Shown here: positions 33,608-42,541 of the stretch, piece after piece
Layout of the letters: every line of letters starts with the position of its first letter
How positions within the stretch are numbered: the stretch's first letter is position 1
Origin: JAJDFU01 sp964641965
GTDB taxonomy: Bacteria > Bacteroidota > Bacteroidia > Chitinophagales > Saprospiraceae
Length of the DNA: 64,000 bases
Assembly (NCBI GenBank): GCA_964641965.1
Contig: CAZXLD010000005.1
Span: forward strand, 115,495-179,494
Direction: 5' to 3'
Translations under genes and position numbers: made by a program
Notes under the pieces: model-generated
Told to the model about the DNA's origin: nothing
Databases searched by the model: none
What the model saw: only the letters and a program-made list of their open reading frames with translations

Positions 33608-35152
33608 ATGGAAGACCTCAAATTGAAGGAACTCGAACGACAAGTTCAGGAAGCTTATTTGGGTGGCGGCCAGAAGCGCATCGATGCGCAACACGCCAAA
33701 AAAAAGCTAACGGCCCGCGAACGCATTCACTTCCTGCTGGACCCGGGTTCTTTTGAGGAGATCGGCACGTTGGTAGCTCATAGGTCCTACGATTTTGGTA
33801 TGGAAAATCAACGGATTCCGGGTGATGGGGTTATTACTGGTTATGGCACTGTGCACGGCCGGTTGGTGTATGTATTTGCCCAGGATTTTACGGTTTTTGG
33901 CGGCTCCTTATCCGAGACCCACGCTGAAAAAATCTGTAAGATCATGGATCTGGCTATGGAAAATGGAGCCCCGCTGATCGGTTTGAATGATTCCGGTGGT
34001 GCGCGGATCCAGGAAGGGGTGAAATCGTTGGGCGGATATGCTGATATTTTTTACCGCAATGTGATGGCCTCGGGGGTGATTCCACAGATTTCAGCCATCA
34101 TGGGGCCTTGTGCGGGAGGTGCTGTTTATTCACCGGCGATGACCGATTTTACGGTGATGGTTGAGGGAACGTCTTACATGTTTGTAACCGGCCCGAATGT
34201 GGTGAAAACCGTAACCAACGAAGCTGTGACTGCTGAGGATCTAGGCGGGGCATCGGCACACTCAACGAAATCCGGGGTCACCCATTTGACAGCTACCAAT
34301 GACCTGGATTGCCTGGCACAGGTAAAACGACTCCTGAGCTACCTTCCCCAGAACTGTGAGGAAAAACCAAAAAATCAAGCAGTAGAATTAGGGGAGGAGG
34401 TCCGGCTGGATTTGCGGAATATCGTCCCGGAGAATCCAAATCAGCCTTATGATATCCGGGATGTAATTCAAGGGACGGTGGATACGAACTCTTTTATGGA
34501 GATCCATCCGGACTATGCGACCAATATTGTGGTTGGTTTTGCACGGATTGGGGGTAGAAGTATTGGAATTGTGGGTAATCAACCGATGAGCTTGGCAGGG
34601 GTGTTGGATGTAGATAGTTCAAAAAAAGGAGCCCGTTTCGTTCGGTTTTGTGATTGTTTCAATATTCCGTTGTTGGTATTGGTCGATGTTCCAGGCTTTC
34701 TTCCCGGAACGGACCAGGAGTGGAACGGCATTATTGTAAACGGAGCAAAACTGCTGTATGCCTTTAGCGAGGCAACCGTGCCGAGGGTTACTTTGATTAC
34801 GCGCAAAGCATATGGTGGAGCTTATGATGTAATGAACTCGAAGCATATTGGCGCGGATATGAACTTTGCCTGGCCTTCAGCCGAAATTGCGGTTATGGGG
34901 GCAAAAGGAGCTTCGGAAATCATTTTCCGGAAGGAGATCGCGGCGGCGGAAGATCCGGTAGCCATGTTAGCGGAAAAGGAAAAAGAATATCAGGAAAAGT
35001 TTGCCCACCCGTATCGGGCCGCACGCCGGGGATTCATTGATGAGGTCATTGATCCTAAAGATTCGCGGCGCAAACTGATCAAGGCTTTTGCGATGTTGGA
35101 GAATAAAGTGCGCCACAACCCCAAGAAAAAACATGGTAATATTCCACTTTAA
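33608..35152 (+). CDS. pccB: Acyl-CoA carboxylase beta subunit (propionyl-CoA type)
   Basis: 514 residues from the ATG at 33608 (MEDLKLKELERQVQEAYLGGG); the open frame from a TTG at 33557 is unlikely to be used. Carboxyltransferase domain with two crotonase-like halves: KKKLTARERIHFLLDPGSF, LNDSGGARIQEGVKSLGGYADIF, AIMGPCAGGAVYSPAMTDF (first oxyanion hole) and FLPGTDQEWNGIIVNGAKLLYAFSEAT ... RKAYGGAYDVMNSKHIGAD (second). Transfers carboxyl from biotin to propionyl- or acetyl-CoA. No biotin carboxylase or biotin carrier gene is adjacent, so its partner subunit is elsewhere. Confidence 0.93.
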   Translation: MEDLKLKELERQVQEAYLGGGQKRIDAQHAKKKLTARERIHFLLDPGSFEEIGTLVAHRSYDFGMENQRIPGDGVITGYGTVHGRLVYVFAQDFTVFGGSLSETHAEKICKIMDLAMENGAPLIGLNDSGGARIQEGVKSLGGYADIFYRNVMASGVIPQISAIMGPCAGGAVYSPAMTDFTVMVEGTSYMFVTGPNVVKTVTNEAVTAEDLGGASAHSTKSGVTHLTATNDLDCLAQVKRLLSYLPQNCEEKPKNQAVELGEEVRLDLRNIVPENPNQPYDIRDVIQGTVDTNSFMEIHPDYATNIVVGFARIGGRSIGIVGNQPMSLAGVLDVDSSKKGARFVRFCDCFNIPLLVLVDVPGFLPGTDQEWNGIIVNGAKLLYAFSEATVPRVTLITRKAYGGAYDVMNSKHIGADMNFAWPSAEIAVMGAKGASEIIFRKEIAAAEDPVAMLAEKEKEYQEKFAHPYRAARRGFIDEVIDPKDSRRKLIKAFAMLENKVRHNPKKKHGNIPL

Positions 35153-35291
35153 ATTGGAAAGTTCCAGTTCGCAATTGATGTTGGAAAGGCAGTAGCGTGG
35201 GGTTTTTTCGTAGATGCTAAAGGATAATCGCATTTTTTTCTGCAAACGAAAATGGGAGACTGAGCCGTTATTTCTGCAAAATCTCCTGTAC

Positions 35292-36110
35292 ATGCCTCGT
35301 CTAGCCCAAGCCTTATCTCTGGTTTTCTTTGCCTTCTTGTTCGTTGGATCGGTTGACGGTCAAAACCCGAAGGCATACCTGCCGCAGCCCGCCCCGTTTC
35401 TGATTGAGGAGCAAGCCGAAATTGACCTTTTTCTGCCTGCTATCCCTGGAACTGCAAATGCCTCCAGGGAAACGCTTGAACAACAAAATATTAAACCTCA
35501 AATGATGCCGGTCCGAAGGATACCTGAGGGATCGGCTTCCCTTTGCTATGCTTTGGCTACTTGCCTGGAGTATTACACGAATCTCAATAAAAACTATAAA
35601 GTCAATCTGAGTCCGGATTTCATCTGGTTGAACCTGAAAAAGCAACCGGATCAGGTATCTACGGCTGAGGCAATGCAATTTCTGGTAGAAACAGGGACCA
35701 TATCCGCAGCCATACTGCCCTATGGGTCTACTCAATTGACTAGTGCCTGTTTTGCTACCCCTCGGTTTACAATCGCCAAATATTTATGGATGTTTCGTGA
35801 GTTTACCGCAAGCCGACAGAAGGTATACGAGACTCGCAAGGCTCTGATCCGAGGTAATCCGGTCTTGATTCAACTTCGTGCCTCCACCAACCTGGCTTCC
35901 TTGGGAGCTGGAAAAATGGTTGAGGCAAAAAGTAAGGGAGATCAAATTTTCCCAATGGTTATCGTTGGGTTTGATGAAAAACGGCAAGCCTTCGAGCTCA
36001 TGTCCTTTTGGGGGAAGGATTGGGGCAATTCCGGTTATTCCTGGATCAGTTATGACCAATTTGGGAAGTGGGTGGAAAATGGCTTCGTCCTTGTACCTGC
36101 CGTTTTATGA
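35292..36110 (+). CDS. Secreted papain-fold protein that appears to lack His and Asn of the active site
   Basis: 272 residues from the ATG at 35292, which gives a signal peptide (MPRLAQALSLVFFAFLFVGSVDGQ); the open frame starts at 35214. The mature chain resembles C1A cysteine peptidases: EGSASLCYALATCLEYY fits the Cys helix (Cys85 at the CWAF position) and FELMSFWGKDWGNSGYSWISYDQFG fits the NSWG..WG..GY region. Between them IFPMVIVGFDE aligns with HAVxxVGYD, so the catalytic His is replaced by a non-His residue and the Asn is not in its usual NSWG place. It may be a binding protein or pseudo-peptidase. Alignment was made by eye. Confidence 0.55.
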   Translation: MPRLAQALSLVFFAFLFVGSVDGQNPKAYLPQPAPFLIEEQAEIDLFLPAIPGTANASRETLEQQNIKPQMMPVRRIPEGSASLCYALATCLEYYTNLNKNYKVNLSPDFIWLNLKKQPDQVSTAEAMQFLVETGTISAAILPYGSTQLTSACFATPRFTIAKYLWMFREFTASRQKVYETRKALIRGNPVLIQLRASTNLASLGAGKMVEAKSKGDQIFPMVIVGFDEKRQAFELMSFWGKDWGNSGYSWISYDQFGKWVENGFVLVPAVL

Positions 36111-36128
36111 TTTGGTAGAGGCTTGGTT

Positions 36129-36350
36129 TGTGATGCTGGATGCTCGAAACTGGATGCTGGATGCTAGCGCCTTAGGGCGCGATGCTATGGATGCTTGTTG
36201 CTGGATCCTGGCTGCACGGTGGACGGTACACGGTAGACGGCGCACGATGGACGGACAACCTATATCAGTGACGTACACCATCTGCCATTCGACACTCGCC
36301 ATTCGCCATTCGACATTTGCCATTCGTCATTCCACATTTGCCAAATGCCA
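36129..36350 (-). repeat. Mosaic intergenic repeat, copy B (inverted relative to copy A)
   Basis: Built from the same short units as copy A, on the other strand: GGATGCTGGATGCT, a hairpin GCGCC-TTAG-GGCGC (36167-36180), CGGTGGACGGTACACGGTAG, the 53-base core (36248-36300, differing from copy A at three positions), then CATTCGCCATTCGACATTTG units to about 36350. It fills the gap between the papain-fold gene and the quinone oxidoreductase gene. An open frame from 35878 runs through it into the oxidoreductase but has no coding sense there. Confidence 0.85.
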
Positions 36351-36402
36351 TTTTTATCTTCCTATTTTCGGATTATTAATAAATCCTTTAGAACTAAACG
36401 GT

Positions 36403-37368
36403 ATGAAAGCCCTTGTACTGAGAGAGAAAGGAGAGCCCCCGTTTTATGGGGATTGGCCAGACCCCGAACCAGGTCCAAATCAGGCAGTGGTGCAACTTAA
36501 AGCGGCGGCCATGAACCATCGCGACCTATTTATTACCCAGGGTTTATATCCAGGTATCCAGTATCCGATAATTCTAGGTTCAGATGGAGCTGGTTTGGTA
36601 GGCGATCAAGAGGTAGTGATCAACCCGGGATCAGGATGGGGGGACAATCCAAAGGTACAGGCGAAGCAGTTCCAGGTGCTGGGACTTCCAGAGGATGGCA
36701 CTTTTGCCGAAAAGGTGGTCCAAGGTCGAGATCGACTGCACCCCAAGCCCACCCATTTAAATTGGGTGCAAGCTGCGGCCCTTCCTTTGGGTGGACTGAC
36801 GGCTTACCGGGCCTTATTTACGCGAGGGCAGCTTCAACCTGGTGAACGTGTCCTTATTCATGGCGTTGGGGGTGGTGTTGCCTTAATTGCTTTACAATTT
36901 GCTTTAGCCATTGGGAACCAGGTGTTTGTGACTTCTGGGAGCCAGCAAAAAATCGATCGGTCGCAGGAGATGGGGGCCAAAGGCGGGATATCCTATCGGG
37001 AAGAAGGTTGGGCAAAGAAAATTGGAAAAGAAACCGGAGGATTCGACCTCATCCTGGAAAGTGCAGGCGGACCAGGGTTTAATGACTTGATTACGTGCAT
37101 TGCTCCTGGCGGCCGGATCGTTACCTATGGTGGCACGCTGGGCCAAATTCCAAAATTGTCTCCCCAGAAGGTATTTTGGAAACAGCTATCCATTTTGGGG
37201 AGTACCATGGGTACTGATCAGGATTTCAAGGAAATGCTGGAATTCGTAAGCACTCACCAGATTGTGCCGATCGTGGATCAAATTTATCCACTAGCTGAAG
37301 GTGTACAGGGCTTCAAGCGAATGGAAGCGGGAGCTCAATTCGGAAAGATTGTATTTGATATCGCATGA
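36403..37368 (+). CDS. Zinc-binding-dehydrogenase family (quinone reductase-like) oxidoreductase
   Basis: 321 residues from the ATG at 36403 (MKALVLREKGEPPFYGDWPDPEPGPNQ). MDR superfamily, probably zinc-free: AAAMNHRDLFITQGLYPG, PIILGSDGAGLVG, the NADPH-binding fold at RVLIHGVGGGVALIALQFALAIGNQVFVTSGS and GGRIVTYGGTLG. Likely reduces quinones or enals with NADPH. Upstream sequence is the mosaic repeat, so the native promoter must lie within or beyond it. The stop overlaps the phosphodiesterase ATG by four bases (ATGA), indicating co-translation. Confidence 0.88.
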   Translation: MKALVLREKGEPPFYGDWPDPEPGPNQAVVQLKAAAMNHRDLFITQGLYPGIQYPIILGSDGAGLVGDQEVVINPGSGWGDNPKVQAKQFQVLGLPEDGTFAEKVVQGRDRLHPKPTHLNWVQAAALPLGGLTAYRALFTRGQLQPGERVLIHGVGGGVALIALQFALAIGNQVFVTSGSQQKIDRSQEMGAKGGISYREEGWAKKIGKETGGFDLILESAGGPGFNDLITCIAPGGRIVTYGGTLGQIPKLSPQKVFWKQLSILGSTMGTDQDFKEMLEFVSTHQIVPIVDQIYPLAEGVQGFKRMEAGAQFGKIVFDIA

Positions 37369-37874
37369 TCCGAATCGGCTTACTATCAGATACACACAGT
37401 TACCTGGATCCTCAATTGTTCTCCTTTTTTGAATCCTGCTCCGAAATTTGGCATGCGGGTGATATTGGCGATCTCACCCTGATGGATGAACTGGAGGCCT
37501 TTCGGTCTGTCCGGGCTGTATATGGAAATATTGATGATACGGCTACACGTCAGCGGTTTCCGGAACACCAACGGTTTTCGTTGGAAGGACTCCAAGTCTG
37601 GATGACCCACATTGGCGGTTATCCTGGCAAATATCCAAAACGGATAAAGGAAAAGTTGGTAGCGGATCCAGTCGGCCTTTTCATCTGTGGGCATTCGCAC
37701 ATCCTCAAAGTAATGTCGGATAAGCAGCATACCCTGTTGCACATTAATCCCGGCGCGGCCGGAAAGCATGGCTTTCATCAGATCCGAACGGCAGTCCGGT
37801 TTTCCATTTCGGAAGCTAGGGTGGCCGACCTGGAGGTTATCGAACTGGGAAAGCGAGCTGCGCTGTCCGGTTAA
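37365..37874 (+). CDS. YfcE/MJ0936-type metallophosphoesterase
   Basis: 169 residues, calcineurin-like phosphodiesterase with the two-metal core: IGLLSDTHSYLD (Asp, His), WHAGDIGDLTLMDEL (Asp), VYGNIDD (Asn), CGHSH (His-x-His) and HINPGAAGKHG. Family members hydrolyse simple phosphodiesters; the cellular substrate is unknown. It is translationally coupled to the oxidoreductase by a four-base overlap, and its 3' end overlaps the convergent DUF6992-like gene by four bases. Confidence 0.9.
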   Translation: MIRIGLLSDTHSYLDPQLFSFFESCSEIWHAGDIGDLTLMDELEAFRSVRAVYGNIDDTATRQRFPEHQRFSLEGLQVWMTHIGGYPGKYPKRIKEKLVADPVGLFICGHSHILKVMSDKQHTLLHINPGAAGKHGFHQIRTAVRFSISEARVADLEVIELGKRAALSG

Positions 37875-38467
37875 AAGTGTAAGGTTAAACCAATGGTACT
37901 ACCATTGAAGGTAAGGCCTTCCAACAGGGGCCTCAATTTTGGATTCTCAGCTGTTTGGGCGATAAAAGCGATTAGGTCAAAGGCGAACAAAAATGCGCCC
38001 TGTAGGATTATAGATTGACCAAAGCCTCTTGGCAGGTCGGTATTTTTTTCGGTATTTTTTGAGCGCTCTATTAGAAAGGCTCCACCAAGCATGTATCCAA
38101 TATCAAGGCCCGCATTAAACAGAAGCAGGTGCTGAATTTTTCGATTCTCCGCCAACGTTTGATATAAATCATAGGAAGCGGGATCTGCTTTGATGGCGCT
38201 GATATACCCAAACGTAGCTAAACCCAGGTTAATAGCATTCCAGCCGGCATTCATGATATGAAACTGACGGGTGCTCCCAGTACTCCCTGGAAAGAGGCTG
38301 AGGCCGAGAATGATATTACCAGCTGCCCAGCCACCGAGCACGAGCATACTAGATTTTTGTTTGTGAAGCCGGCTTGCATTGATTTCTTCCAGCGAAAAGG
38401 ACTGGGCACATAACCAAAACGGCCCGAATAACAAGAAGGGGAGCACCAACAAGTATTTCCTGGACAT
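37871..38467 (-). CDS. DUF6992-like integral membrane protein
   Basis: 198 residues with a signal peptide (MSRKYLLVLPFLLFGPFWLCAQ) and four membrane segments (about 42-58, 75-95, 115-133, 155-175). The first helix region SSMLVLGGWAAGNIILGLS and HIMNAGWNAINLGLATFGYI match the pattern I know as DUF6992 from Bacteroidota. Function unknown. The 3' end overlaps the convergent phosphodiesterase gene by four bases. Confidence 0.7.
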   Translation of the reverse strand: MSRKYLLVLPFLLFGPFWLCAQSFSLEEINASRLHKQKSSMLVLGGWAAGNIILGLSLFPGSTGSTRQFHIMNAGWNAINLGLATFGYISAIKADPASYDLYQTLAENRKIQHLLLFNAGLDIGYMLGGAFLIERSKNTEKNTDLPRGFGQSIILQGAFLFAFDLIAFIAQTAENPKLRPLLEGLTFNGSTIGLTLHF

Positions 38468-38559
38468 GAGCTTGTTTTCAAAAGGGAACGGAATAGGGCA
38501 CGATTGGTTTTTTCGCCACTTTTTTGTCTTGAGAATCTAGGTGTTCTGCGGTCATTTGC

Positions 38560-40251
38560 CTAATAACCGGCTACATCATCGTCTGGACTTCGAGGGTCTC
38601 CTACGCCTATCCATTGGCCATTCTCCTTTCGGTGAATAGCTTTTACCCGGGCAATACCTCCAATGGTCTTTAACTCATGTCCTTTGGTGCTAAGGCTATC
38701 CAAGACGGCTGGCGAAAAACCATCTTCAAGCACGAGCAAGTCAGGTAGCCACTGGTGATGAAAGCGAGGAGCGTTCAGGGCAGAATCCAAAGGAAGTCCA
38801 AATTCTAGTACATTTAGGATAACCTGGAAGGTACCGGTTATGATCCGAGGTCCGCCCGGGGCACCGGCCACCAGAAACACCTCGCCCTCTTTTTCAACGA
38901 TGGTCGGTGTCATACTGGATAGCATCCGTTTGCCGGGTTGAACGGAGTTGGCTTCTGTTCCTACCAGGCCAAATTGATTGGGAACACCTGGTTTGACGCT
39001 GAAGTCGTCCATTTCGTTATTCAGTAAAAAGCCGCCACCCGATACCCAGACTTTTGACCCATAACTGGAATTCAAAGTGGTTGTAAGCGACACCGCATTT
39101 CCTTGGGCATCCACTATGGAAGTATGTGTAGTTTCCAATGATTCTGAGACTAGTGCAATCCGGTCCTGGATCTGTTCGCTCGGGGTGTGTTCATCAGGCG
39201 AATAATTGACCATATGTTGGGCCAGGTAAGCACTATCTTTGAGTTGCTCCATAGGAACCGGAAAGAAGTCCGGGTCACCCAGATACCGGGCTCGATCTGC
39301 AAAAGCCCGCTGCATCACCTCGGCGATTAAATGTATGGAAGCGGAGGAGTGGAAACCCATCTCTTTTACGTCGTAGGGTTCCAGCATTTCCAACATTTGC
39401 ATCACGGCTATCCCGCCGCTGGAAGGGGGGGGCATAGCTATTAGGGTGTAGCCCTGGTAATCATGGACCAGTGGTGCTCGCCAAACAGGTTCATAGGTGC
39501 TGAGGTCTTCACGGGTAATCCATCCACCATTGGCCTCCATTTCAGCCGCAAAAGATTCAGCTACTGCTCCTTGGTAGAAGCCGTCCCGCCCATTGGATTG
39601 GATCTCTTTTAAGGTTTGGGCCAATTGCTTCTGAACCAATCGGTCGCCGGCTTCCCAATTGGGTTTCAAGAAGGGGCTTGTCTTGGGATGCCATTTTTCA
39701 AATACTTCCTGTCTCTGGGTTAAACCCCGGGCTTCAGCCTCGGTAATCATAAATCCCGATTCCGCGAGCCGAATCGCCTGCTCAAGCAAGGTCGACCAAG
39801 GAAGACTGCCCAGTTTTTGGTGGGCTGCCCATAATCCGGCTACGGAGCCTGGAACTCCGACGGCTAACCAACCCTCCAGGCTTTTCTCGGGTATCGGATT
39901 GCCTTCCTCATCCAAATACATGTCGCGAAAGGCTCTAGCCGGAGCCTTTTCTCGAAAATCCAGCGCATAATATTCGGATTCATGGCTAGCCACCATAAAA
40001 CCGCCTCCACCTATGTTTCCAGCTCGAGGCACCGTGACCGCCAGCGCAAATTGAACTGCCACGGCAGCGTCGACTGCATTTCCACCCTGCTGCAGCACCT
40101 TAAGCCCTGCTTCAGTGGCTAGGGGGTGTGCTGCAACAACCGAAGCAGAATCGGAGATAATGGATTTCTGGCTTGCGTAATCAGGCCCCTTGGGTTGGCA
40201 GGCAAAAAAGAGCAAGAAAAAAAGGAGACAACCAATAATAGATCGGTTCAT
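38560..40251 (-). CDS. ggt: Gamma-glutamyltransferase, lipoprotein form
   Basis: 563 residues from the ATG at 40251, giving a lipoprotein signal (MNRSIIGCLLFFLLFFAC); the open frame runs further to 40371 without family similarity. N-terminal-nucleophile hydrolase that autoprocesses at Thr. The processing and catalytic site is ETTHTSIVDAQGNAVSLTTTLN; glutamate-binding segments are GGGFMVASH and DFREKAPARA near the N-terminus and SSMTPTIVEKEG and GAPGGPRIITGTFQ after it. It degrades glutathione and gamma-glutamyl peptides in the periplasm. Separated from the upstream DUF2911 gene by a strong terminator. Confidence 0.93.
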   Translation of the reverse strand: MNRSIIGCLLFFLLFFACQPKGPDYASQKSIISDSASVVAAHPLATEAGLKVLQQGGNAVDAAVAVQFALAVTVPRAGNIGGGGFMVASHESEYYALDFREKAPARAFRDMYLDEEGNPIPEKSLEGWLAVGVPGSVAGLWAAHQKLGSLPWSTLLEQAIRLAESGFMITEAEARGLTQRQEVFEKWHPKTSPFLKPNWEAGDRLVQKQLAQTLKEIQSNGRDGFYQGAVAESFAAEMEANGGWITREDLSTYEPVWRAPLVHDYQGYTLIAMPPPSSGGIAVMQMLEMLEPYDVKEMGFHSSASIHLIAEVMQRAFADRARYLGDPDFFPVPMEQLKDSAYLAQHMVNYSPDEHTPSEQIQDRIALVSESLETTHTSIVDAQGNAVSLTTTLNSSYGSKVWVSGGGFLLNNEMDDFSVKPGVPNQFGLVGTEANSVQPGKRMLSSMTPTIVEKEGEVFLVAGAPGGPRIITGTFQVILNVLEFGLPLDSALNAPRFHHQWLPDLLVLEDGFSPAVLDSLSTKGHELKTIGGIARVKAIHRKENGQWIGVGDPRSPDDDVAGY

Positions 40252-40285
40252 GAAAGTTGGAATTTCGGTATGGAATGACCCAAAA

Positions 40286-40313
40286 TAAAAAAGTCCGGCC
40301 AATTTGGCCGGAC
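40286..40313 (-). terminator. Rho-independent terminator of the DUF2911 gene
   Basis: GTCCGGCC (40293-40300), loop AATTT, GGCCGGAC (40306-40313): a perfect 8-bp GC-rich stem. The plus strand has an A-run just to its left, i.e. a U-run at the 3' end of the leftward transcript from the DUF2911-TPR gene. Confidence 0.85.
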
Positions 40314-40336
40314 CCTCTACACACAGTCGGGTGTTT

Positions 40337-41638
40337 TCAATGGCTGGATTTGGAGGACTCCATAGGTACACCCATTTGCGAGAGTAACTTGATGGAGTTT
40401 GCTTTTACATTGGATGGTGGATCCATCGAAAGCGATTTCTTAAGGGCCGGAATGGCATTATCATAATCCCCCAGATTGAAATAACCTTCTCCCAGGCTAT
40501 CCCATACATTGGGGTCTTCGGGGTGTTTTTCTGTATTAGCTATGAAAACTTGGATTGCTTCTTCTTTTTTTCCGGAAAACAAGAGTTGATATCCATAGGC
40601 ATTAAGCTCAGCGTTCGTGCCAACTTCAAGCGCTCGTTCATACATACGCTCGGCCTCCTTGTCCTGACCGTCCTGATGCAAGAGTTTGGCATGCATGATG
40701 AAGGCTGGCATATTGGCTCGGTCGTCTGCAGATTTTTCACTCCATTCCGTGGCCAAGTCGAATTTTCCATGTTTGAAAGCTAAATCTGCTGCCGCGTTGT
40801 ATTCCTTCCATCCTACGGGAAGTTCCGTCAGATCCTGTTTCAGGGAGGCAAGTGCCTGTATGGCTTGTTCTTCTTTGGTACCCCCTTCCCATTTTCCTTT
40901 CAAATTGGCTTTGGTCAAGAGGTTTTGCGGGTTGGGGTCCATCGAAACGGACCGATTGGCCCACCCTAGTGCTTCTTCCAGATTGGTTTCTTGTTGTAGG
41001 CACCATTGGGCAGCCTCATGCCAGCCTTTCCAACTCCATCCGGCTTTATTCCTTAGTTCATCCCGAAAAGTGGCTACTACAATTTCCTTTGTGGGTGTTT
41101 CAATTCGAAAAGGGAATGCGCGTTTTTCCCAGATCAGGGCACAGGTACCCGCCTGTTCGGTCAGATCGTAAAATTCAAAATTCAACCGCTCTACCGATCT
41201 GTCGAGCTTTTTGATTGGGATGTCTACACGCAACGCATCTTCCTCAGGTTTGTAGGAGAAACTGCCCCAAGAGCTGGTATTGTGTGAAAAAATCAACGTC
41301 GCCTTTTCTTTAGAGGGGATAATATGTAGACCATACTTGCCGGCAGAAAGCTCCTGGCCTTCTATGAAGACCGGCTCCGAGAACGAAATAACGGTATTGT
41401 CATTGGCTCCTGCTCTCCAGATTTGACCATCTGGTGCGAGGCTGGTCCAGATATCCCGATCGTTCACAGCCGGGCGGTAAAAGGTAACCGTAACATAGGT
41501 AAGTCCTATTTCCTGAACCACTTTGGCTTTCGGACTTGCGTAGGGGGTGGAAACCATTTGGGTTTGTCCGAAACTTGCCAAGGCAGGGAGTAGCAGACAA
41601 ATCGGAAGTGTTTTGAAAAAGAGTCGGGTGATACTCAT
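40337..41638 (-). CDS. Secreted DUF2911 protein with C-terminal TPR repeats
   Basis: 433 residues with a signal peptide (ends ASFGQ, about residue 25). Residues about 30-170 form the DUF2911 domain (VVQEIGLTYVTVTFYRPAVNDRDIW, WRAGANDNTVISFSEPVFIEGQELSAGKYGLHIIP). The C-terminal half contains TPR-like helix pairs (AEWSEKSADDRANMPAFIMHAKLLHQDG, ERMYERALEVGTNAELNAYGYQLLFSGKKEEAIQVF, DPNVWDSLGEGYFNLGDYDNAIPALKKSL). Exported, possibly a scaffold for envelope proteins; no enzymatic residues recognised. Confidence 0.82.
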   Translation of the reverse strand: MSITRLFFKTLPICLLLPALASFGQTQMVSTPYASPKAKVVQEIGLTYVTVTFYRPAVNDRDIWTSLAPDGQIWRAGANDNTVISFSEPVFIEGQELSAGKYGLHIIPSKEKATLIFSHNTSSWGSFSYKPEEDALRVDIPIKKLDRSVERLNFEFYDLTEQAGTCALIWEKRAFPFRIETPTKEIVVATFRDELRNKAGWSWKGWHEAAQWCLQQETNLEEALGWANRSVSMDPNPQNLLTKANLKGKWEGGTKEEQAIQALASLKQDLTELPVGWKEYNAAADLAFKHGKFDLATEWSEKSADDRANMPAFIMHAKLLHQDGQDKEAERMYERALEVGTNAELNAYGYQLLFSGKKEEAIQVFIANTEKHPEDPNVWDSLGEGYFNLGDYDNAIPALKKSLSMDPPSNVKANSIKLLSQMGVPMESSKSSH

Positions 41639-41749
41639 AATGTCGGATTTAAGTAATAAAATAGAAGGTATCCCGGCTCAATGCTACTTCCTTGTGGTAA
41701 ATGGTTGGGAAATGGGTAGACCGTTGCTATTGAGGGGTGGACTTTGTCA

Positions 41750-42541
41750 TCAAGATGACGGTGGAAGGCTATCCTGCTCGTCCAGCCAATGTTGTATTAC
41801 TTCCTTGTAGGCCCGGCCGGAATACAGAATGTGACCATTGTACAATTCGAGCGCGTATTGATTATTTCCCCGATAGGTAACCCGAGCTAGGAATCGCTTG
41901 TTGATCATTAGAGAGCGGTGTACTCGTATAAATTGGTCTGGCCATTGCTCTTCCAATTGCTGCATGGTTATCCGGTGCAGGAATTTTCGCTGCTTCAAAA
42001 AAACCATCACATAGTTGCCTTGGGCCTGGAAAAAATAAATTTCAGTAGGTCTCAGGGTTACCGTCCTCCCTTTATCTAGAATTTCCAGAGCTGGCCCTTC
42101 CTTCTTTTGTGTTTCGTGTTCTTTGATCAATCGGACCATCTTGTGGTGCAATTGAGCTTCATTTTGGAGTTGAATGTGTCGACGTGCATTTTCCAATGCT
42201 TTTTGAAACCGATCATCATCGTAGGGTTTCAACAAATAGTCGACTGCCTGGATATCAAAAGCCCGAACTGCATAGTGATCGTAGGCCGTTACAAATATGA
42301 CAAATGGAGAAGGCAGCCCATCTAGCTTGTTTTTTTCCAGCAATTGAAAACCATTGAAATCAGGCATCTGAATATCCAGGAACAACAATTCCGGTAAAAA
42401 CCTGGAATATAGAGACCGGGCCTCCCCACCATTTCGAGCTTCCCCCACGAGATCAATATCCGGACATTTTTCCAGCAGCCTAACCAACCGTGCCCTTGCC
42501 AGGGGCTCATCTTCCACTACCATGGTTTTGATCCTATGCAT
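41750..42541 (-). CDS. LytTR-family response regulator
   Basis: 263 residues. Receiver domain about 5-120: VVEDEPLARARL (acidic pocket), LLFLDIQMPDFNGF (phospho-acceptor Asp), FVTAYDHYAVRAFD and LLKPYDDDRF (Lys). LytTR DNA-binding domain about 165-255 with YFFQAQGNYVMVFL and RVHRSLMINKRFLARV. The 5' end overlaps the histidine kinase 3' end by eight bases, so they form one two-component unit. Target genes are not evident from the neighbourhood. Confidence 0.93.
   Translation of the reverse strand: MHRIKTMVVEDEPLARARLVRLLEKCPDIDLVGEARNGGEARSLYSRFLPELLFLDIQMPDFNGFQLLEKNKLDGLPSPFVIFVTAYDHYAVRAFDIQAVDYLLKPYDDDRFQKALENARRHIQLQNEAQLHHKMVRLIKEHETQKKEGPALEILDKGRTVTLRPTEIYFFQAQGNYVMVFLKQRKFLHRITMQQLEEQWPDQFIRVHRSLMINKRFLARVTYRGNNQYALELYNGHILYSGRAYKEVIQHWLDEQDSLPPSS

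Noticed and set aside
35878..36402. Long N-terminal extension of the quinone oxidoreductase
   Set aside because: The extension runs through the papain-like gene in another frame and then the mosaic repeat; the family start is at 36403.
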